Shown: piece after piece, positions 56,059 to 64,000 of the stretch
Layout of the letters: each line of letters opens with the position of its first letter
Position numbering within the stretch: position 1 is the stretch's first letter
Assembly (NCBI RefSeq): GCF_018128965.1
Contig: NZ_JAAEDH010000024.1
Coordinates: forward strand, 1-64,000
Direction: 5' to 3'
Origin: Plastoroseomonas arctica
Lineage (GTDB): Bacteria; Pseudomonadota; Alphaproteobacteria; Acetobacterales; Acetobacteraceae
DNA length: 64,000 nt
The notes under the pieces: generated by a model
Seen by the model: the letters and a program-made list of their open reading frames with translations, nothing else
Told to the model about the DNA's origin: nothing
Database searches by the model: none
Program-made: the position numbers and the translations under genes

Positions 56059-57018
56059 CTACAGCGCGGCGCGCTTGGTGCCAGGCACAAGATGGCAGGC
56101 GACGGCGTGCCCCGTGGCCGCGATGCGCAAGGCGGGGGCATCCGTGCGGCAGCGTGGCTCCGCCAATGGGCAGCGCGGGTGGAAGGCGCAGCCGGAGGGC
56201 GGGACGGCGGGGTTGGGCGGCTCGCCGGGGGCGGCGGCCGCGATCTGGCCAAGGCGCGGGACGGAGGCGAGCAGCGCACGCGTATAGGGGTGCAGCGGTG
56301 CCCCCAGCACGGTGTTCGCCGGCCCCTGTTCGACGATGCGGCCGAGATACATCACGGCCACTTCCTCGCAGAGCAGCCGCACCACGGCAAGGTTGTGGCT
56401 GATGAACACCCAGGCGAGGCCGCGCGTGGCGCGGAGCGTCTCGAGGAATTCCAGGATCTGTGCCTGCACCGAGACGTCGAGCGCGGATGTGGGCTCGTCG
56501 AGCACCAGAAGTTCGGGTTCGGTGGCCAGCGCGCGAGCGATGCAGACGCGCTGCTTCTGGCCGCCCGAGAGCTCGTGCGGAAAGCGATTGAGAAATTCGG
56601 CGGTGAGGCCGACCTCGGCGAGCAGGGCGGCGACACGCGCGCGCAGCGCCGCACCGCGCGCGAGGTTCTGGATGATGAGCGGCTCGGCCACTGCGGCACC
56701 GGCGGTGAGGCGCGGGTCGAGTGCTGCGGAGGGGTTTTGATGGATGATCTGCATGCGCCGCCGCAGCGGCCGCAACGCGCGTTCCGGAATGCGCGTGATG
56801 TCGGTGCCGGCGAAGCTGATGCGGCCGGCGGTCGCAGGCGTGAGGCGCAGCAGCAGCCGCGCCAGGGTGGACTTGCCGCAGCCGCTCTCGCCCACCAGCC
56901 CCAGCGCAGCACCCGGCGTGAGGGCGAGATCGACATCGGCCACCGCCGTAACCGTGCGGCCTTGCTTCAGGGCATAGGTCTTGCCCAGGCCCTGGGCGAG
57001 GAGCAGTGGCGTGGTCAT
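56059..57018 (-). CDS. Dipeptide/oligopeptide-type ABC transporter ATP-binding protein (DppF-like)
   Basis: This 319-residue ATPase has Walker A GLVGESGCGKSTLARLLLRL, the Q-loop IIHQNPSAALDPRL, signature LSGGQKQRVCIARALA, Walker B LLVLDEPTSALD and switch His FISHNLAVVRLL. The C-terminal Cys-rich motif of oligopeptide ATPases is present (SGCAFHPRCPLAEPRC). ATG 57018 overlaps the upstream ATPase stop (ATGA). It is the fourth transporter gene in the operon. Confidence 0.94.
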   Translation of the reverse strand: MTTPLLLAQGLGKTYALKQGRTVTAVADVDLALTPGAALGLVGESGCGKSTLARLLLRLTPATAGRISFAGTDITRIPERALRPLRRRMQIIHQNPSAALDPRLTAGAAVAEPLIIQNLARGAALRARVAALLAEVGLTAEFLNRFPHELSGGQKQRVCIARALATEPELLVLDEPTSALDVSVQAQILEFLETLRATRGLAWVFISHNLAVVRLLCEEVAVMYLGRIVEQGPANTVLGAPLHPYTRALLASVPRLGQIAAAAPGEPPNPAVPPSGCAFHPRCPLAEPRCRTDAPALRIAATGHAVACHLVPGTKRAAL

Positions 57019-57992
57019 GCGTGGTGGCACGCCACGGTGTGCGCCGGGGCGAGCGCGCGCAGCGCCGGCTTCTCCACGCCACAGCGCGCCGTCGCGATCG
57101 CGCAGCGCGGATGGAAGCGGCATCCCGGCGGCGGGTTGCGCAGGCTTGGGATGGAACCGGGGATGCCGCGTGGCCGGTGTGCGGGGTTGTCGAGGTCCGG
57201 CAGCGCAGCCAGCAGGCCCTGCGTATAGGGGTGGCGCGGGGTGGCGAGCAGTGTGGCCGTGGGCGCGTCCTCCACCACCGTGCCGGCATACATCGCCGCG
57301 ACGCGCGCGCAGCTCGCCGCGATTACGCCGAGGTCGTGGCTGATGAGCATCAGCGTCAGCCCGCGCTGCGCCACAAGTGCTGCGATCAGTGCGAGAATTT
57401 GCGCCTGGACCGTTACGTCGAGCGCGGTGGTTGGCTCATCCGCCACGAGCAGCGTCGGCTCGCCCGCGAGCGCCATGGCGATGAGGACGCGCTGGCGCAT
57501 GCCGCCCGAAAGCTGGTGCGGCCGTGCATCCAGCAACCGCTCGGGTTCGGGCAATCCGACCGAGGCGAGCAGCGTGGCGGACCGTGCGTGCGCCTCGCGT
57601 GCCGAACGCCGCGGTGCATCCCCCGCGCTGTCTTGCCCGTGCAGCACATCGGCCATCTGCGTGCCGATGTTCAGCAGCGGGTTGAGGAAGGCGGCGGGGT
57701 CCTGGAACACCATCGCGATGCGCCGCCCGCGCAGCCGCCGCAGTGCGGCGTCCGGCATGGCCAGGATGTTCTCGCCCTCGAAGCGGATGGTGCCCGAGAC
57801 GACGCGCGCCGGCGGCGCCGGATTGAGCCGCAACAGGGATCGCGCGAGCACGGATTTGCCGCAGCCGGTTTCACCCACGATGCCCAGCGTTTCGCCGCGC
57901 GCCACGTCGAGCGTGATGCCGTCCAGCACATGCGCCGTGCCCTCGAACCCATCGAAGGCGAGGCGGTAGTCGTCAATCGAAAGCAGCGTCAT
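57015..57992 (-). CDS. Dipeptide/oligopeptide-type ABC transporter ATP-binding protein (DppD-like)
   Basis: This 325-residue ATPase has Walker A GIVGETGCGKSVLARSLLRL, the Q-loop MVFQDPAAFLNPLL, signature LSGGMRQRVLIAMALA, Walker B LLVADEPTTALD and switch LISHDLGVIA. It also has the C-terminal Cys motif PPGCRFHPRCAIATARC. It forms a heterodimer with the DppF-like ATPase. ATG 57992 overlaps the permease stop (ATGA). Confidence 0.94.
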   Translation of the reverse strand: MTLLSIDDYRLAFDGFEGTAHVLDGITLDVARGETLGIVGETGCGKSVLARSLLRLNPAPPARVVSGTIRFEGENILAMPDAALRRLRGRRIAMVFQDPAAFLNPLLNIGTQMADVLHGQDSAGDAPRRSAREAHARSATLLASVGLPEPERLLDARPHQLSGGMRQRVLIAMALAGEPTLLVADEPTTALDVTVQAQILALIAALVAQRGLTLMLISHDLGVIAASCARVAAMYAGTVVEDAPTATLLATPRHPYTQGLLAALPDLDNPAHRPRGIPGSIPSLRNPPPGCRFHPRCAIATARCGVEKPALRALAPAHTVACHHA

Positions 57993-58837
57993 CCGCGGTT
58001 GCTGCGCGGGTCGAGGATATCGCGCAACCCGTCGCCAAGCAGGTTGAAGCCCAGCACGCTCGCATAGATCAGCGCGCCGGGGCAGATCGCGTACCACCAC
58101 CAGTCGGGGAGGTAGCCGCGCGCGATGGAGATCATCGCGCCCCATTCCGGCGTCGGCGGCTTCGCCCCGAGGCCGAGGAAGCCGAGCGAGGCGATCGCGA
58201 GGATCGCCTGCCCGATATCCATGCTCATCTTCACGATGAGGGGCGAAAGGCTGTTCGGCAATACATGCCGCCACAGGATGCGCACCTGCGACGCCCCCGC
58301 CGCACGCGCCGCCTCGATGAAGGGTTCTTCGCGGATGGCCAGCGCCTTCGATTCCGCAATCCGCACATAGCCCGGCCACCACACCAGGATCAGCGCGATC
58401 ATCGCATTGCCGATCCCCGGCCCCAGCGCCGCAACCAGCGCGATCGCCAGCACCAGCCCTGGCACCGACAGGAACAGATCGGTCAGCCGCATTATCGCCT
58501 CGCGCAGACCGCCGCCCGCGGTGCCGGCGAGGATGCCCAGCGGCACGCCGATCAGCGCCGCGGCCAGCGGAATCGCAATCCCCACCAGCAGCGACAGCCG
58601 CGCGCCGATGATCACCCGCGTGAGGATGTCGTTCCCCACCTCATCGGTACCGAACCAATGTGCTGCGCTCGGCGGCTGCAGCTTGTTGGTGAGGTTGACC
58701 GCGCCCAGCACGTCATCCGGATAGGGCACGATGAACGGGCCGAGGAGCGCCAACGCGATGATCATCGCGACCAACGCCAGCCCAAGCATCGTCCCAAAGC
58801 TGCGGCGAACGAGATGCACCGCCAGGCGCGCGCGCAT
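57989..58837 (-). CDS. Dipeptide-type ABC transporter permease (DppC-like)
   Basis: This 282-residue inner-membrane permease has six helices. The N-terminal OppC-type cytoplasmic segment and first helix (LGLALVAMIIALALLGPF) precede the periplasmic DEVGNDILTRVIIGARLSLLVG. The EAA loop that contacts the ATPases reads EAARAAGASQVRILWRHVLPNSL. It starts 3 bases after the DppB-like stop. Confidence 0.94.
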   Translation of the reverse strand: MRARLAVHLVRRSFGTMLGLALVAMIIALALLGPFIVPYPDDVLGAVNLTNKLQPPSAAHWFGTDEVGNDILTRVIIGARLSLLVGIAIPLAAALIGVPLGILAGTAGGGLREAIMRLTDLFLSVPGLVLAIALVAALGPGIGNAMIALILVWWPGYVRIAESKALAIREEPFIEAARAAGASQVRILWRHVLPNSLSPLIVKMSMDIGQAILAIASLGFLGLGAKPPTPEWGAMISIARGYLPDWWWYAICPGALIYASVLGFNLLGDGLRDILDPRSNRG

Positions 58838-58840
58838 GCC

Positions 58841-59848
58841 TCAGGCTTCCCTGATGCGCGGGTCGAGCGCGCCGTAGAGCAGGTCCACCACCAGGTTCGC
58901 GATCATGAAGTTGAGGCCCACGATCAGCGTCACGCCCATCACCGGCTTGAAGTCGCCCGAGATCGCCGAGGACACCGCGTAGAGCCCGATCCCCGGCCAG
59001 TCGAATACCGTTTCCACCAGCACCGTGCTGCTCATCATCCAGCCCCAGCGCAGCCCGATGATCGCGAGCGTTGGCAGCATCGCATTCTTCAGCGCATGCA
59101 CCGTGACGATGCGCCATCGCGCGACGCCATGCGCCCGCGCCGCGGTGATGTGGTCCGCGCGCAACGCCTCCACCATCTCCGAGCGGTTCACGCGCAAGAT
59201 GGATGCAAGGCACGGCAGCGACAGAACAATCGCCGGCAGGATCAGATAGGACATCGCCTCGCCGAACAGCGCGCCATTCCCGCGCAGCAGCGAGTCCACC
59301 AACAGCAACCCGGTGACCGGTGCGGCAGGCTCGGTGAACACTGACAACCGCCCGCTCGTCGGCAACCATCCCAGGCTCGACGCAATCCCCAATTGCAACA
59401 GCAACCCGAACCAGAACGGCGGCAAGGCAATCCCCGACACGGCCAGAATGCGCGTCCCGTGATCCACCCAGCGATCCCGATACACCGCCGACAAAACGCC
59501 CAACGGAATGCCCAGCAGAATCCCGAGAGTCATCGCAACCAGGCAAAGCTCCAGCGTTGCGAAAAAATACCGTGCCAGATCCTGGCCCACCGGACGCCCC
59601 GTCGCGACCGAGCGGCCGAAATCCCCGCGCGCCAAGTCACCAACATACCGCAGGAACTGCTCATGCAACGGCCGGTCCAGCCCATACTCCCGCCGCGCCG
59701 CCTCGATCTGCGCGCGGCCGGCATCCGGCCCCGCCGCCAAGGCCGCGGGGTCAGACGGCGCCACGTTCGCGATGACGAAGGTCATGCAAATCAGGCCGAA
59801 CAACATCACCACGGCCAAGGCCGCACGCCGCACCAGGTAGCGGATCAT
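58841..59848 (-). CDS. Dipeptide-type ABC transporter permease (DppB-like)
   Basis: This 335-residue permease has the typical N-terminus (MIRYLVRRAALAVVMLFGLI), the periplasmic region YGLDRPLHEQFLRYVGDLARGDFGRSVATGRPV, and the EAA loop EALRADHITAARAHGVARWRIVTVHALKNAMLP. It is separated from the upstream binding-protein gene by about 310 bases occupied by palindromic element C, the only large gap in this operon. Confidence 0.95.
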   Translation of the reverse strand: MIRYLVRRAALAVVMLFGLICMTFVIANVAPSDPAALAAGPDAGRAQIEAARREYGLDRPLHEQFLRYVGDLARGDFGRSVATGRPVGQDLARYFFATLELCLVAMTLGILLGIPLGVLSAVYRDRWVDHGTRILAVSGIALPPFWFGLLLQLGIASSLGWLPTSGRLSVFTEPAAPVTGLLLVDSLLRGNGALFGEAMSYLILPAIVLSLPCLASILRVNRSEMVEALRADHITAARAHGVARWRIVTVHALKNAMLPTLAIIGLRWGWMMSSTVLVETVFDWPGIGLYAVSSAISGDFKPVMGVTLIVGLNFMIANLVVDLLYGALDPRIREA

Positions 59849-59860
59849 GGGGAGTGCGGG

Positions 59861-60155
59861 AGGGAAGCAAGGCCAGGGGCTCTGCCCCTGGACCCCGCGA
59901 GGATCGTGTCGATCCTCGACCTCCCTTTATTGGTTCTTGGATGGGTGAGGGCGTCTCGCCGGAGGCGAGGCGGGTTGGGGAGGGGGCGCCCGGAGTGCGC
60001 TACGGCGAAGCGAACGCCCTCGACGCGCCCCCTCCCCAACCCGCCCCATTCAGCAAGCACACCCCTCCCCAACCCAGAACCACAAAGGGAGGGGTCCGGG
60101 GATCGACACGATCCCCGGCGGAGGTTTGGAGGCGGAGCCTCCATGCTTGCTCCCT
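59861..60155. repeat. Long structured palindromic element, copy C
   Basis: This third copy lies inside the transporter operon. The end motif GGGAAGCAAGGCC leads into hairpin CCAGGGGC-TCT-GCCCCTGG (59873-59891), hairpin CGAGGATCG-TGT-CGATCCTCG (59898-59918) and a TTGGTTCTTGG arm. A perfect 21 bp inverted repeat follows (59969-59989 with 60025-60045). The mirrored hairpins are CCGGGGATCG-ACA-CGATCCCCGG (60096-60118) and TGGAGGC-GGA-GCCTCCA (60127-60143). The last stem differs in sequence from that of copy A yet remains paired. Confidence 0.87.
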
Positions 60156-60161
60156 CCCGCA

Positions 60162-61745
60162 TCACCCTTCGATCCACACCGGGTACAGGTCGATTTCGCC
60201 GGTGAAGCGGATCGGCGAGAATTCGAATCCTTTGACGTAATCGCGCATGGCCCAGGTGCGGTTGGCGATCATGCCGAAGAGTTCGGGTTGGTCGGCGACG
60301 ATCTGGCGTTGGATGTCGGCGTAAAGTGCGAGGCGCGCGGCTTCGTCGGTCATGCCGCGGGCTTGTCCGATCATGCGGGAGACGTCGGCGTTGTCGTAGT
60401 GGGACATGCCGTAATACAGGCCCCAGGAATCGCGGTGGTATTGGTAGGCGACGGTGTCGGGGTCGGTGCCCACGGGTGTGACGTAAATCGATGTCATGTG
60501 TGGTGCGGTATCAGGCTTGGAGCCGCGTGCGACCATGGTGGTCCAGGGCTGGCCTACGATGTTCACGCGGATGTTGAGCGGGCGGAGGCTGTCGAGCAGG
60601 GCGAGGCCGATGCGGCGCGGGTCTTCGAGGCCTTGGACGTGGACGTATTCCAGCTCGATGTTGCCATTGGGGAAGCGGGATTGGGCGAGGAAGCTGCGGG
60701 CCTTTTCCAGGTCTCGGCGCGGGATGCCGGGGACAGGGATGTGGCCGGCCATGCCTGGCGGGAAGGGGCTGTCCATCAGGCGCGCGCCGCCATTGTGGAT
60801 GGTGATCAGCGCGTCGTAGTCAAAGGCGAAGGCGATGGCGCGGCGGAGGTTGGCGTCCGCAGTCGGCCCTTCGGCGCAGTTGAACTTGATGCCGAAGCAG
60901 GTGAAGCCGGGATGGTCCTCGGGGCGGATGCCGGGCAGGCGCGCGAGCTGACCCATGTCGTCGGGGGAAAAGTTGGTGCCGATGTCGATCTCGCGCCGTT
61001 GGAGTGCCGCGCGGCGCGGCGCGGCTTCGCGCAGGATGCGGTAGATGATGCCGGAGAGGCGGTTGGCCTCGCCCATCGGCCAGCCTTTCCAGTAGTCGGG
61101 CACGGTATCCATGTGGATGAGCGTGTTGGCGTCGAAGCGGCGCAGCTTGAAGGGGCCGGAACCGGCTTCGTTTTCCGTGAGCCAGGCGCGGCCTTCGTCG
61201 TTGTTGACCGTGTTCGCGATGACCTGCTTCGGGTTCACGATGTACCACCACGGCACATAGCTCATGAAGGGCGCGAAGGGCCGTTCGAGGGTGAAGCGCA
61301 CGGTACGCGGATCCACCGCGACGATGCCTTCGGGTTTGAGGAAATCCTTCAGCATCCAGGCGATGCCGGCGTTCAGGCGCAGGCCGCGCGCGAAGGAATA
61401 GACGACGGCCTCCGCATCCACCGGATCGCCATTGTGGAATTTTGCTCGGGCGTCGAGGTGGAAGGTATAGGTGAGTCCATCGGCCGAAGCGTCGTAGCGC
61501 TCGGCAAGCCACGGGATGATGCGCGGCGGCGAGCCCACGTATTTCAGCAGCCCATCATAGACGGATTGCTGGATCATGCGCGTGGACCAGTCGTAGCGCA
61601 CATGCGGGTCGAGGTTCGGCACCGCCTGGTTGCCGGCGAAGACGAGCACCTTGCGGTTGCCGTCGCGCTCGAAAGACCAGGCGGCGGAAGGCAGCGCGGC
61701 GAGGGCTGCGGCGCCGTGGAGGATGCTGCGGCGTGTGGTCATCAT
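60162..61745 (-). CDS. ABC transporter substrate-binding protein, family 5
   Basis: This 527-residue periplasmic receptor for the Dpp-type transporter has a twin-arginine-like signal (TRRSILHGAAALAALPSAAW). The family 5 core includes NLDPHVRYDWSTRMIQQSVYDGLLKY, LTYTFHLDARAKFHNGDPVDAEAVVYSF and NLRRAIAFAFDYDALI. Family 5 receptors bind peptides, nickel, opines or other amides; the operon suggests a cyclic amide or pyrimidine-like ligand. ATG 61745 overlaps the stop of the upstream Hyu fusion gene (ATGA). Confidence 0.94.
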   Translation of the reverse strand: MMTTRRSILHGAAALAALPSAAWSFERDGNRKVLVFAGNQAVPNLDPHVRYDWSTRMIQQSVYDGLLKYVGSPPRIIPWLAERYDASADGLTYTFHLDARAKFHNGDPVDAEAVVYSFARGLRLNAGIAWMLKDFLKPEGIVAVDPRTVRFTLERPFAPFMSYVPWWYIVNPKQVIANTVNNDEGRAWLTENEAGSGPFKLRRFDANTLIHMDTVPDYWKGWPMGEANRLSGIIYRILREAAPRRAALQRREIDIGTNFSPDDMGQLARLPGIRPEDHPGFTCFGIKFNCAEGPTADANLRRAIAFAFDYDALITIHNGGARLMDSPFPPGMAGHIPVPGIPRRDLEKARSFLAQSRFPNGNIELEYVHVQGLEDPRRIGLALLDSLRPLNIRVNIVGQPWTTMVARGSKPDTAPHMTSIYVTPVGTDPDTVAYQYHRDSWGLYYGMSHYDNADVSRMIGQARGMTDEAARLALYADIQRQIVADQPELFGMIANRTWAMRDYVKGFEFSPIRFTGEIDLYPVWIEG

Positions 61746-64000
61746 TCGGCTCCCGTGGCGGGTTCGAGGGGCGCGCGGTGGCGCGCGGTGGCGATGGGGT
61801 CGATGCGGCCATCGGGGGTCAACACGCAGGCGTAATCGCGCATCGCACCTTCGCGCGTGATGTACCCGTCCTCGAGATCGGCGGCGATCGCGTCAAGGTC
61901 GCGCGCGGATGCGGGACCGAAGCCGGAGCCACCGGCGATCTGCGCCTCGATCACCGTGCTGGCGGCGGTGAGCGTGACCATCTCACCGGTGGTGACGTTG
62001 TGCGGCGTCGCGTCGGGACGATGCACAAGGCCATAGGCGGCACCACCTGGCGCGCCGCCGAACAGGCCTTCGACGGTGAGGCCATAGCCTTCGGGGAACA
62101 GGCCGATGGAGACGGGTTCGCCATCATCGAGCCGCCGCGCCTTCATGCGCTGGCCGAGGCCGCCGCGCATGGTGCCTGGGCCGCCGGTATCGGCGACCAG
62201 CGTCTTCTCCAGGATCAGCACCGGCATGCGCGATTCGAGCAATTCGACGGGCGTGTTGGCCGCGGACGTTGGAAACAGTAGCCCTGATTTTCCATCCTGC
62301 CGCTGCGAGGCGCCCTGGCCGCCGCCCATGAAGAAATGGTCCGACGCGACACGCCCAAAATTGTTGCGGCCGTAGAAGCCGAAGGCCTTCGGCATGCCGG
62401 TGAAGGCCTGCACCTTGTCGGGGATCGCCGGAGCCAGCGCGCGATAGAGGTTGGGCCCGATCCACCAGGAAATGCGCGTGCGATGCGCCACCGCCGCGGG
62501 CGGATCGCAGTTGAGCGCCGTATGCGGCGGTGCGCTGATCGCGAGTGGGGCGTAGCACCCCGCATTGCCGCGGATGGCGGGCGTGAGCATGCATTTCAGC
62601 GGGTAGCTGGAATGGCCCATCGTCACGTTCATGGTGCAGTTCACGCCGCCGCGCGGTTCCTCCGCCGGCGTGTCGAAGTGCTCGACATGGATGGTCTCGC
62701 CGGCCTTGTGGACGCGCAGCGAGAAGCGGCGGATTTCCTTGTGCGGCCGGCTTTCCAACGAGGATTCATAGACGCCATCCGGCACTGCCGCGATCGCCGC
62801 GCGCGTCGCCGCCTCGCTGCGCCCCTGCACCACGGCGGCGAGTGCGGCGAGGTCCGCCATGCCGTATTCGGTCATGAAGGCATCGAGCCTGCGCGCGCCC
62901 AGCGCGTTCGCGGTGATCATCGACTGCACGTCGCCTAGCACCTGGTCCGGGTTGCGGACATTGGCGTGGATCATGCGCAGCAGGGTCTTGTCCGGTAACC
63001 CGGCGGCGTAGAGTTTCTGCGGCGGAATCAGCAGCCCTTCGTCAAATAGTTCCGTCGCCGCAGTGGGGTCCTTCACGCCGCCGATATCGCTGACATGCCC
63101 GACCGTGCCCAACACTGCGACCAGGCGCCCCTGGTGGAACACCGGCGTCACCAGCGCGATGTCAAACAGGTGCCCCGCGCACAGCCACGGGTCGTTGGTG
63201 ACCAGCACGTCGCCTTCGCGCAGCGTCTCTGTCGGGAAGTGTTCGAGCAGCGCCTTCACGCAGCGGGTGAGGGTGAGGTTGAACAGCGGCATCGCGCGCG
63301 GCGAATGCGCCAGCGGATTGCCCTGCGGGTCCAGGATCTCGTTGGCAAAATCCTGGCTCTCCGAGATGATGAGCGAATAGGCGGTGCGGCACACCGTCTG
63401 CCACATCTCCTCGACGATGGAGATCAGGCGGGACCACATGATCTCGAGCCCGATCGGGTCGGCTTCGATGCGCGCCTTTGCGACGGCGAGCGTCATGCCC
63501 GGCGTGACCAGCGCCTCGGCCGCGCGGGCGGCGCCAACCTGGATGCGGAGGTTGCGTGCGGGGTCGATGGTGAGGCTGTCGTTTGGCCCGATGATGGTGG
63601 TTGCCTCGCGCTCCTCGATGATGGCGGGGCCGGGCAGGGTGGTGCCGACGGCGAGCGCGTAGCGGTCATAGACGGCGGTCTCATGCCAGGCGCCATCGAA
63701 ATACGCGCGTCGCCCACCCTTGCGCGCGGGGCCGGTGGTGTCGCCCGCGACGGCGCCGGAGATGGCGATCTCCGGCTCGGGTCCGGTGACGCGCACGCGC
63801 AGTGCGAGGAACTCGATCTCCGCGCCATCGACGACGCGGGTGTAGAGCGCGCGATAGGCCTCGGCGAAGGCATCCGCGAGCGCGGGCAGCGAGGCGGCGG
63901 CGAGTGCGCCCTCGGGCAGCGGCACCGCGATCTGGTGCAGCTGGCCCAGCAGCCGCATCTCGGCGCTGCGCGCGACGCGCATGTTGCCGGCCGCGACGCC
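61742..64000 (-). CDS. HyuA-HyuB fusion (hydantoinase/oxoprolinase family), 5' end missing
   Basis: The frame is open to the right edge (GVAAGNMRVARSAEMRLLGQ in the last codons), so the N-terminal HyuA part continues outside. Visible are the C-terminal end of HyuA (about 165 residues, ending TIIGPNDSLTIDPARNL). A complete HyuB domain follows: DPIGLEIMWSRLISIVEEMWQTVCRTA, SQDFANEILDPQGNPLAHS, DVLVTNDPWLCAGHLFDI and the Gly-rich end VIEAQIAGGSGFG. The single-chain form resembles 5-oxoprolinases: ATP-dependent opening of a lactam, hydantoin or similar ring. It appears to precede the transporter and rutCD genes in one operon. Confidence 0.9.
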   Translation of the reverse strand, partial: GVAAGNMRVARSAEMRLLGQLHQIAVPLPEGALAAASLPALADAFAEAYRALYTRVVDGAEIEFLALRVRVTGPEPEIAISGAVAGDTTGPARKGGRRAYFDGAWHETAVYDRYALAVGTTLPGPAIIEEREATTIIGPNDSLTIDPARNLRIQVGAARAAEALVTPGMTLAVAKARIEADPIGLEIMWSRLISIVEEMWQTVCRTAYSLIISESQDFANEILDPQGNPLAHSPRAMPLFNLTLTRCVKALLEHFPTETLREGDVLVTNDPWLCAGHLFDIALVTPVFHQGRLVAVLGTVGHVSDIGGVKDPTAATELFDEGLLIPPQKLYAAGLPDKTLLRMIHANVRNPDQVLGDVQSMITANALGARRLDAFMTEYGMADLAALAAVVQGRSEAATRAAIAAVPDGVYESSLESRPHKEIRRFSLRVHKAGETIHVEHFDTPAEEPRGGVNCTMNVTMGHSSYPLKCMLTPAIRGNAGCYAPLAISAPPHTALNCDPPAAVAHRTRISWWIGPNLYRALAPAIPDKVQAFTGMPKAFGFYGRNNFGRVASDHFFMGGGQGASQRQDGKSGLLFPTSAANTPVELLESRMPVLILEKTLVADTGGPGTMRGGLGQRMKARRLDDGEPVSIGLFPEGYGLTVEGLFGGAPGGAAYGLVHRPDATPHNVTTGEMVTLTAASTVIEAQIAGGSGFGPASARDLDAIAADLEDGYITREGAMRDYACVLTPDGRIDPIATARHRAPLEPATGAE

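Overview
The window is very GC-rich chromosomal DNA from an alphaproteobacterium, most likely an Acetobacteraceae member of the Roseomonas type. This rests on GC-driven codon use, several solitary Bug/TctC-type tricarboxylate receptors, a mreBCD-mrdA-rodA rod operon, long antisense open frames, and many catabolic operons with ATGA/GTGA overlaps. The genus is inference; the sequence alone cannot name the species.

Layout. 1-6017: the 3' part of a large secreted beta-rich protein, translationally coupled to a secreted TPR-CHAT protease. 6018-8228: lower-GC DNA with a P4-type integrase, an AGCGGACCCG repeat cluster at its promoter, and a 3' fragment of tRNA-Thr(CGT); this looks like the right end of an integrated island extending left out of the window. 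8315-11998: a small beta-grasp-like protein and a DUF4132 protein. 12126-22284: mixed housekeeping and metabolic genes (DUF1080 hydrolase, Bug receptor, epoxide hydrolase, maeB, a frameshifted ATPase pseudogene, tRNA-Leu, lipB, GNAT, EEP nuclease, DEAD-box helicase). 22285-30646: a secreted caspase-like protein, a small lipoprotein, the rod-shape operon mreB-mreC-mreD-mrdA-rodA, and tRNA-Lys. 30889-36441: an ExeA-like ATPase, a Bug receptor, GST, SDR and FkbM methyltransferase. 36438-38925: eutB-eutC-arfB. 39018-43812: a two-subunit ThDP decarboxylase, Bug receptor, D-2-hydroxyacid dehydrogenase and MmgE/PrpD, perhaps for a sulfonated or other 2-hydroxy acid. 43841-52546: GDPD, a DctP receptor fused in operon to a hybrid kinase, gmd-fcl for GDP-L-fucose, an alpha/beta hydrolase and an EamA exporter. 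52854-64000: a minus-strand block with an NtaA-type flavin monooxygenase, rutC-rutD, a Dpp-type ABC transporter with its binding protein, and a HyuA-HyuB (oxoprolinase-like) fusion cut by the window end. It reads as an uptake and degradation module for a cyclic amide or pyrimidine-like compound.

The least explained structure is a family of three roughly 300-base imperfect palindromes (about 40183-40472, 52549-52853, 59861-60155). Each holds nested hairpins and a perfect 21-22 bp central inverted repeat. The stems differ in sequence between copies but stay paired, so the structure appears to be conserved rather than the sequence. One copy sits inside the ABC transporter operon and another overlaps the 5' end of a receptor gene. 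A second, shorter family (GGGGGAA...TTCCCCC followed by ATCTTTTATTT) marks several gene ends.
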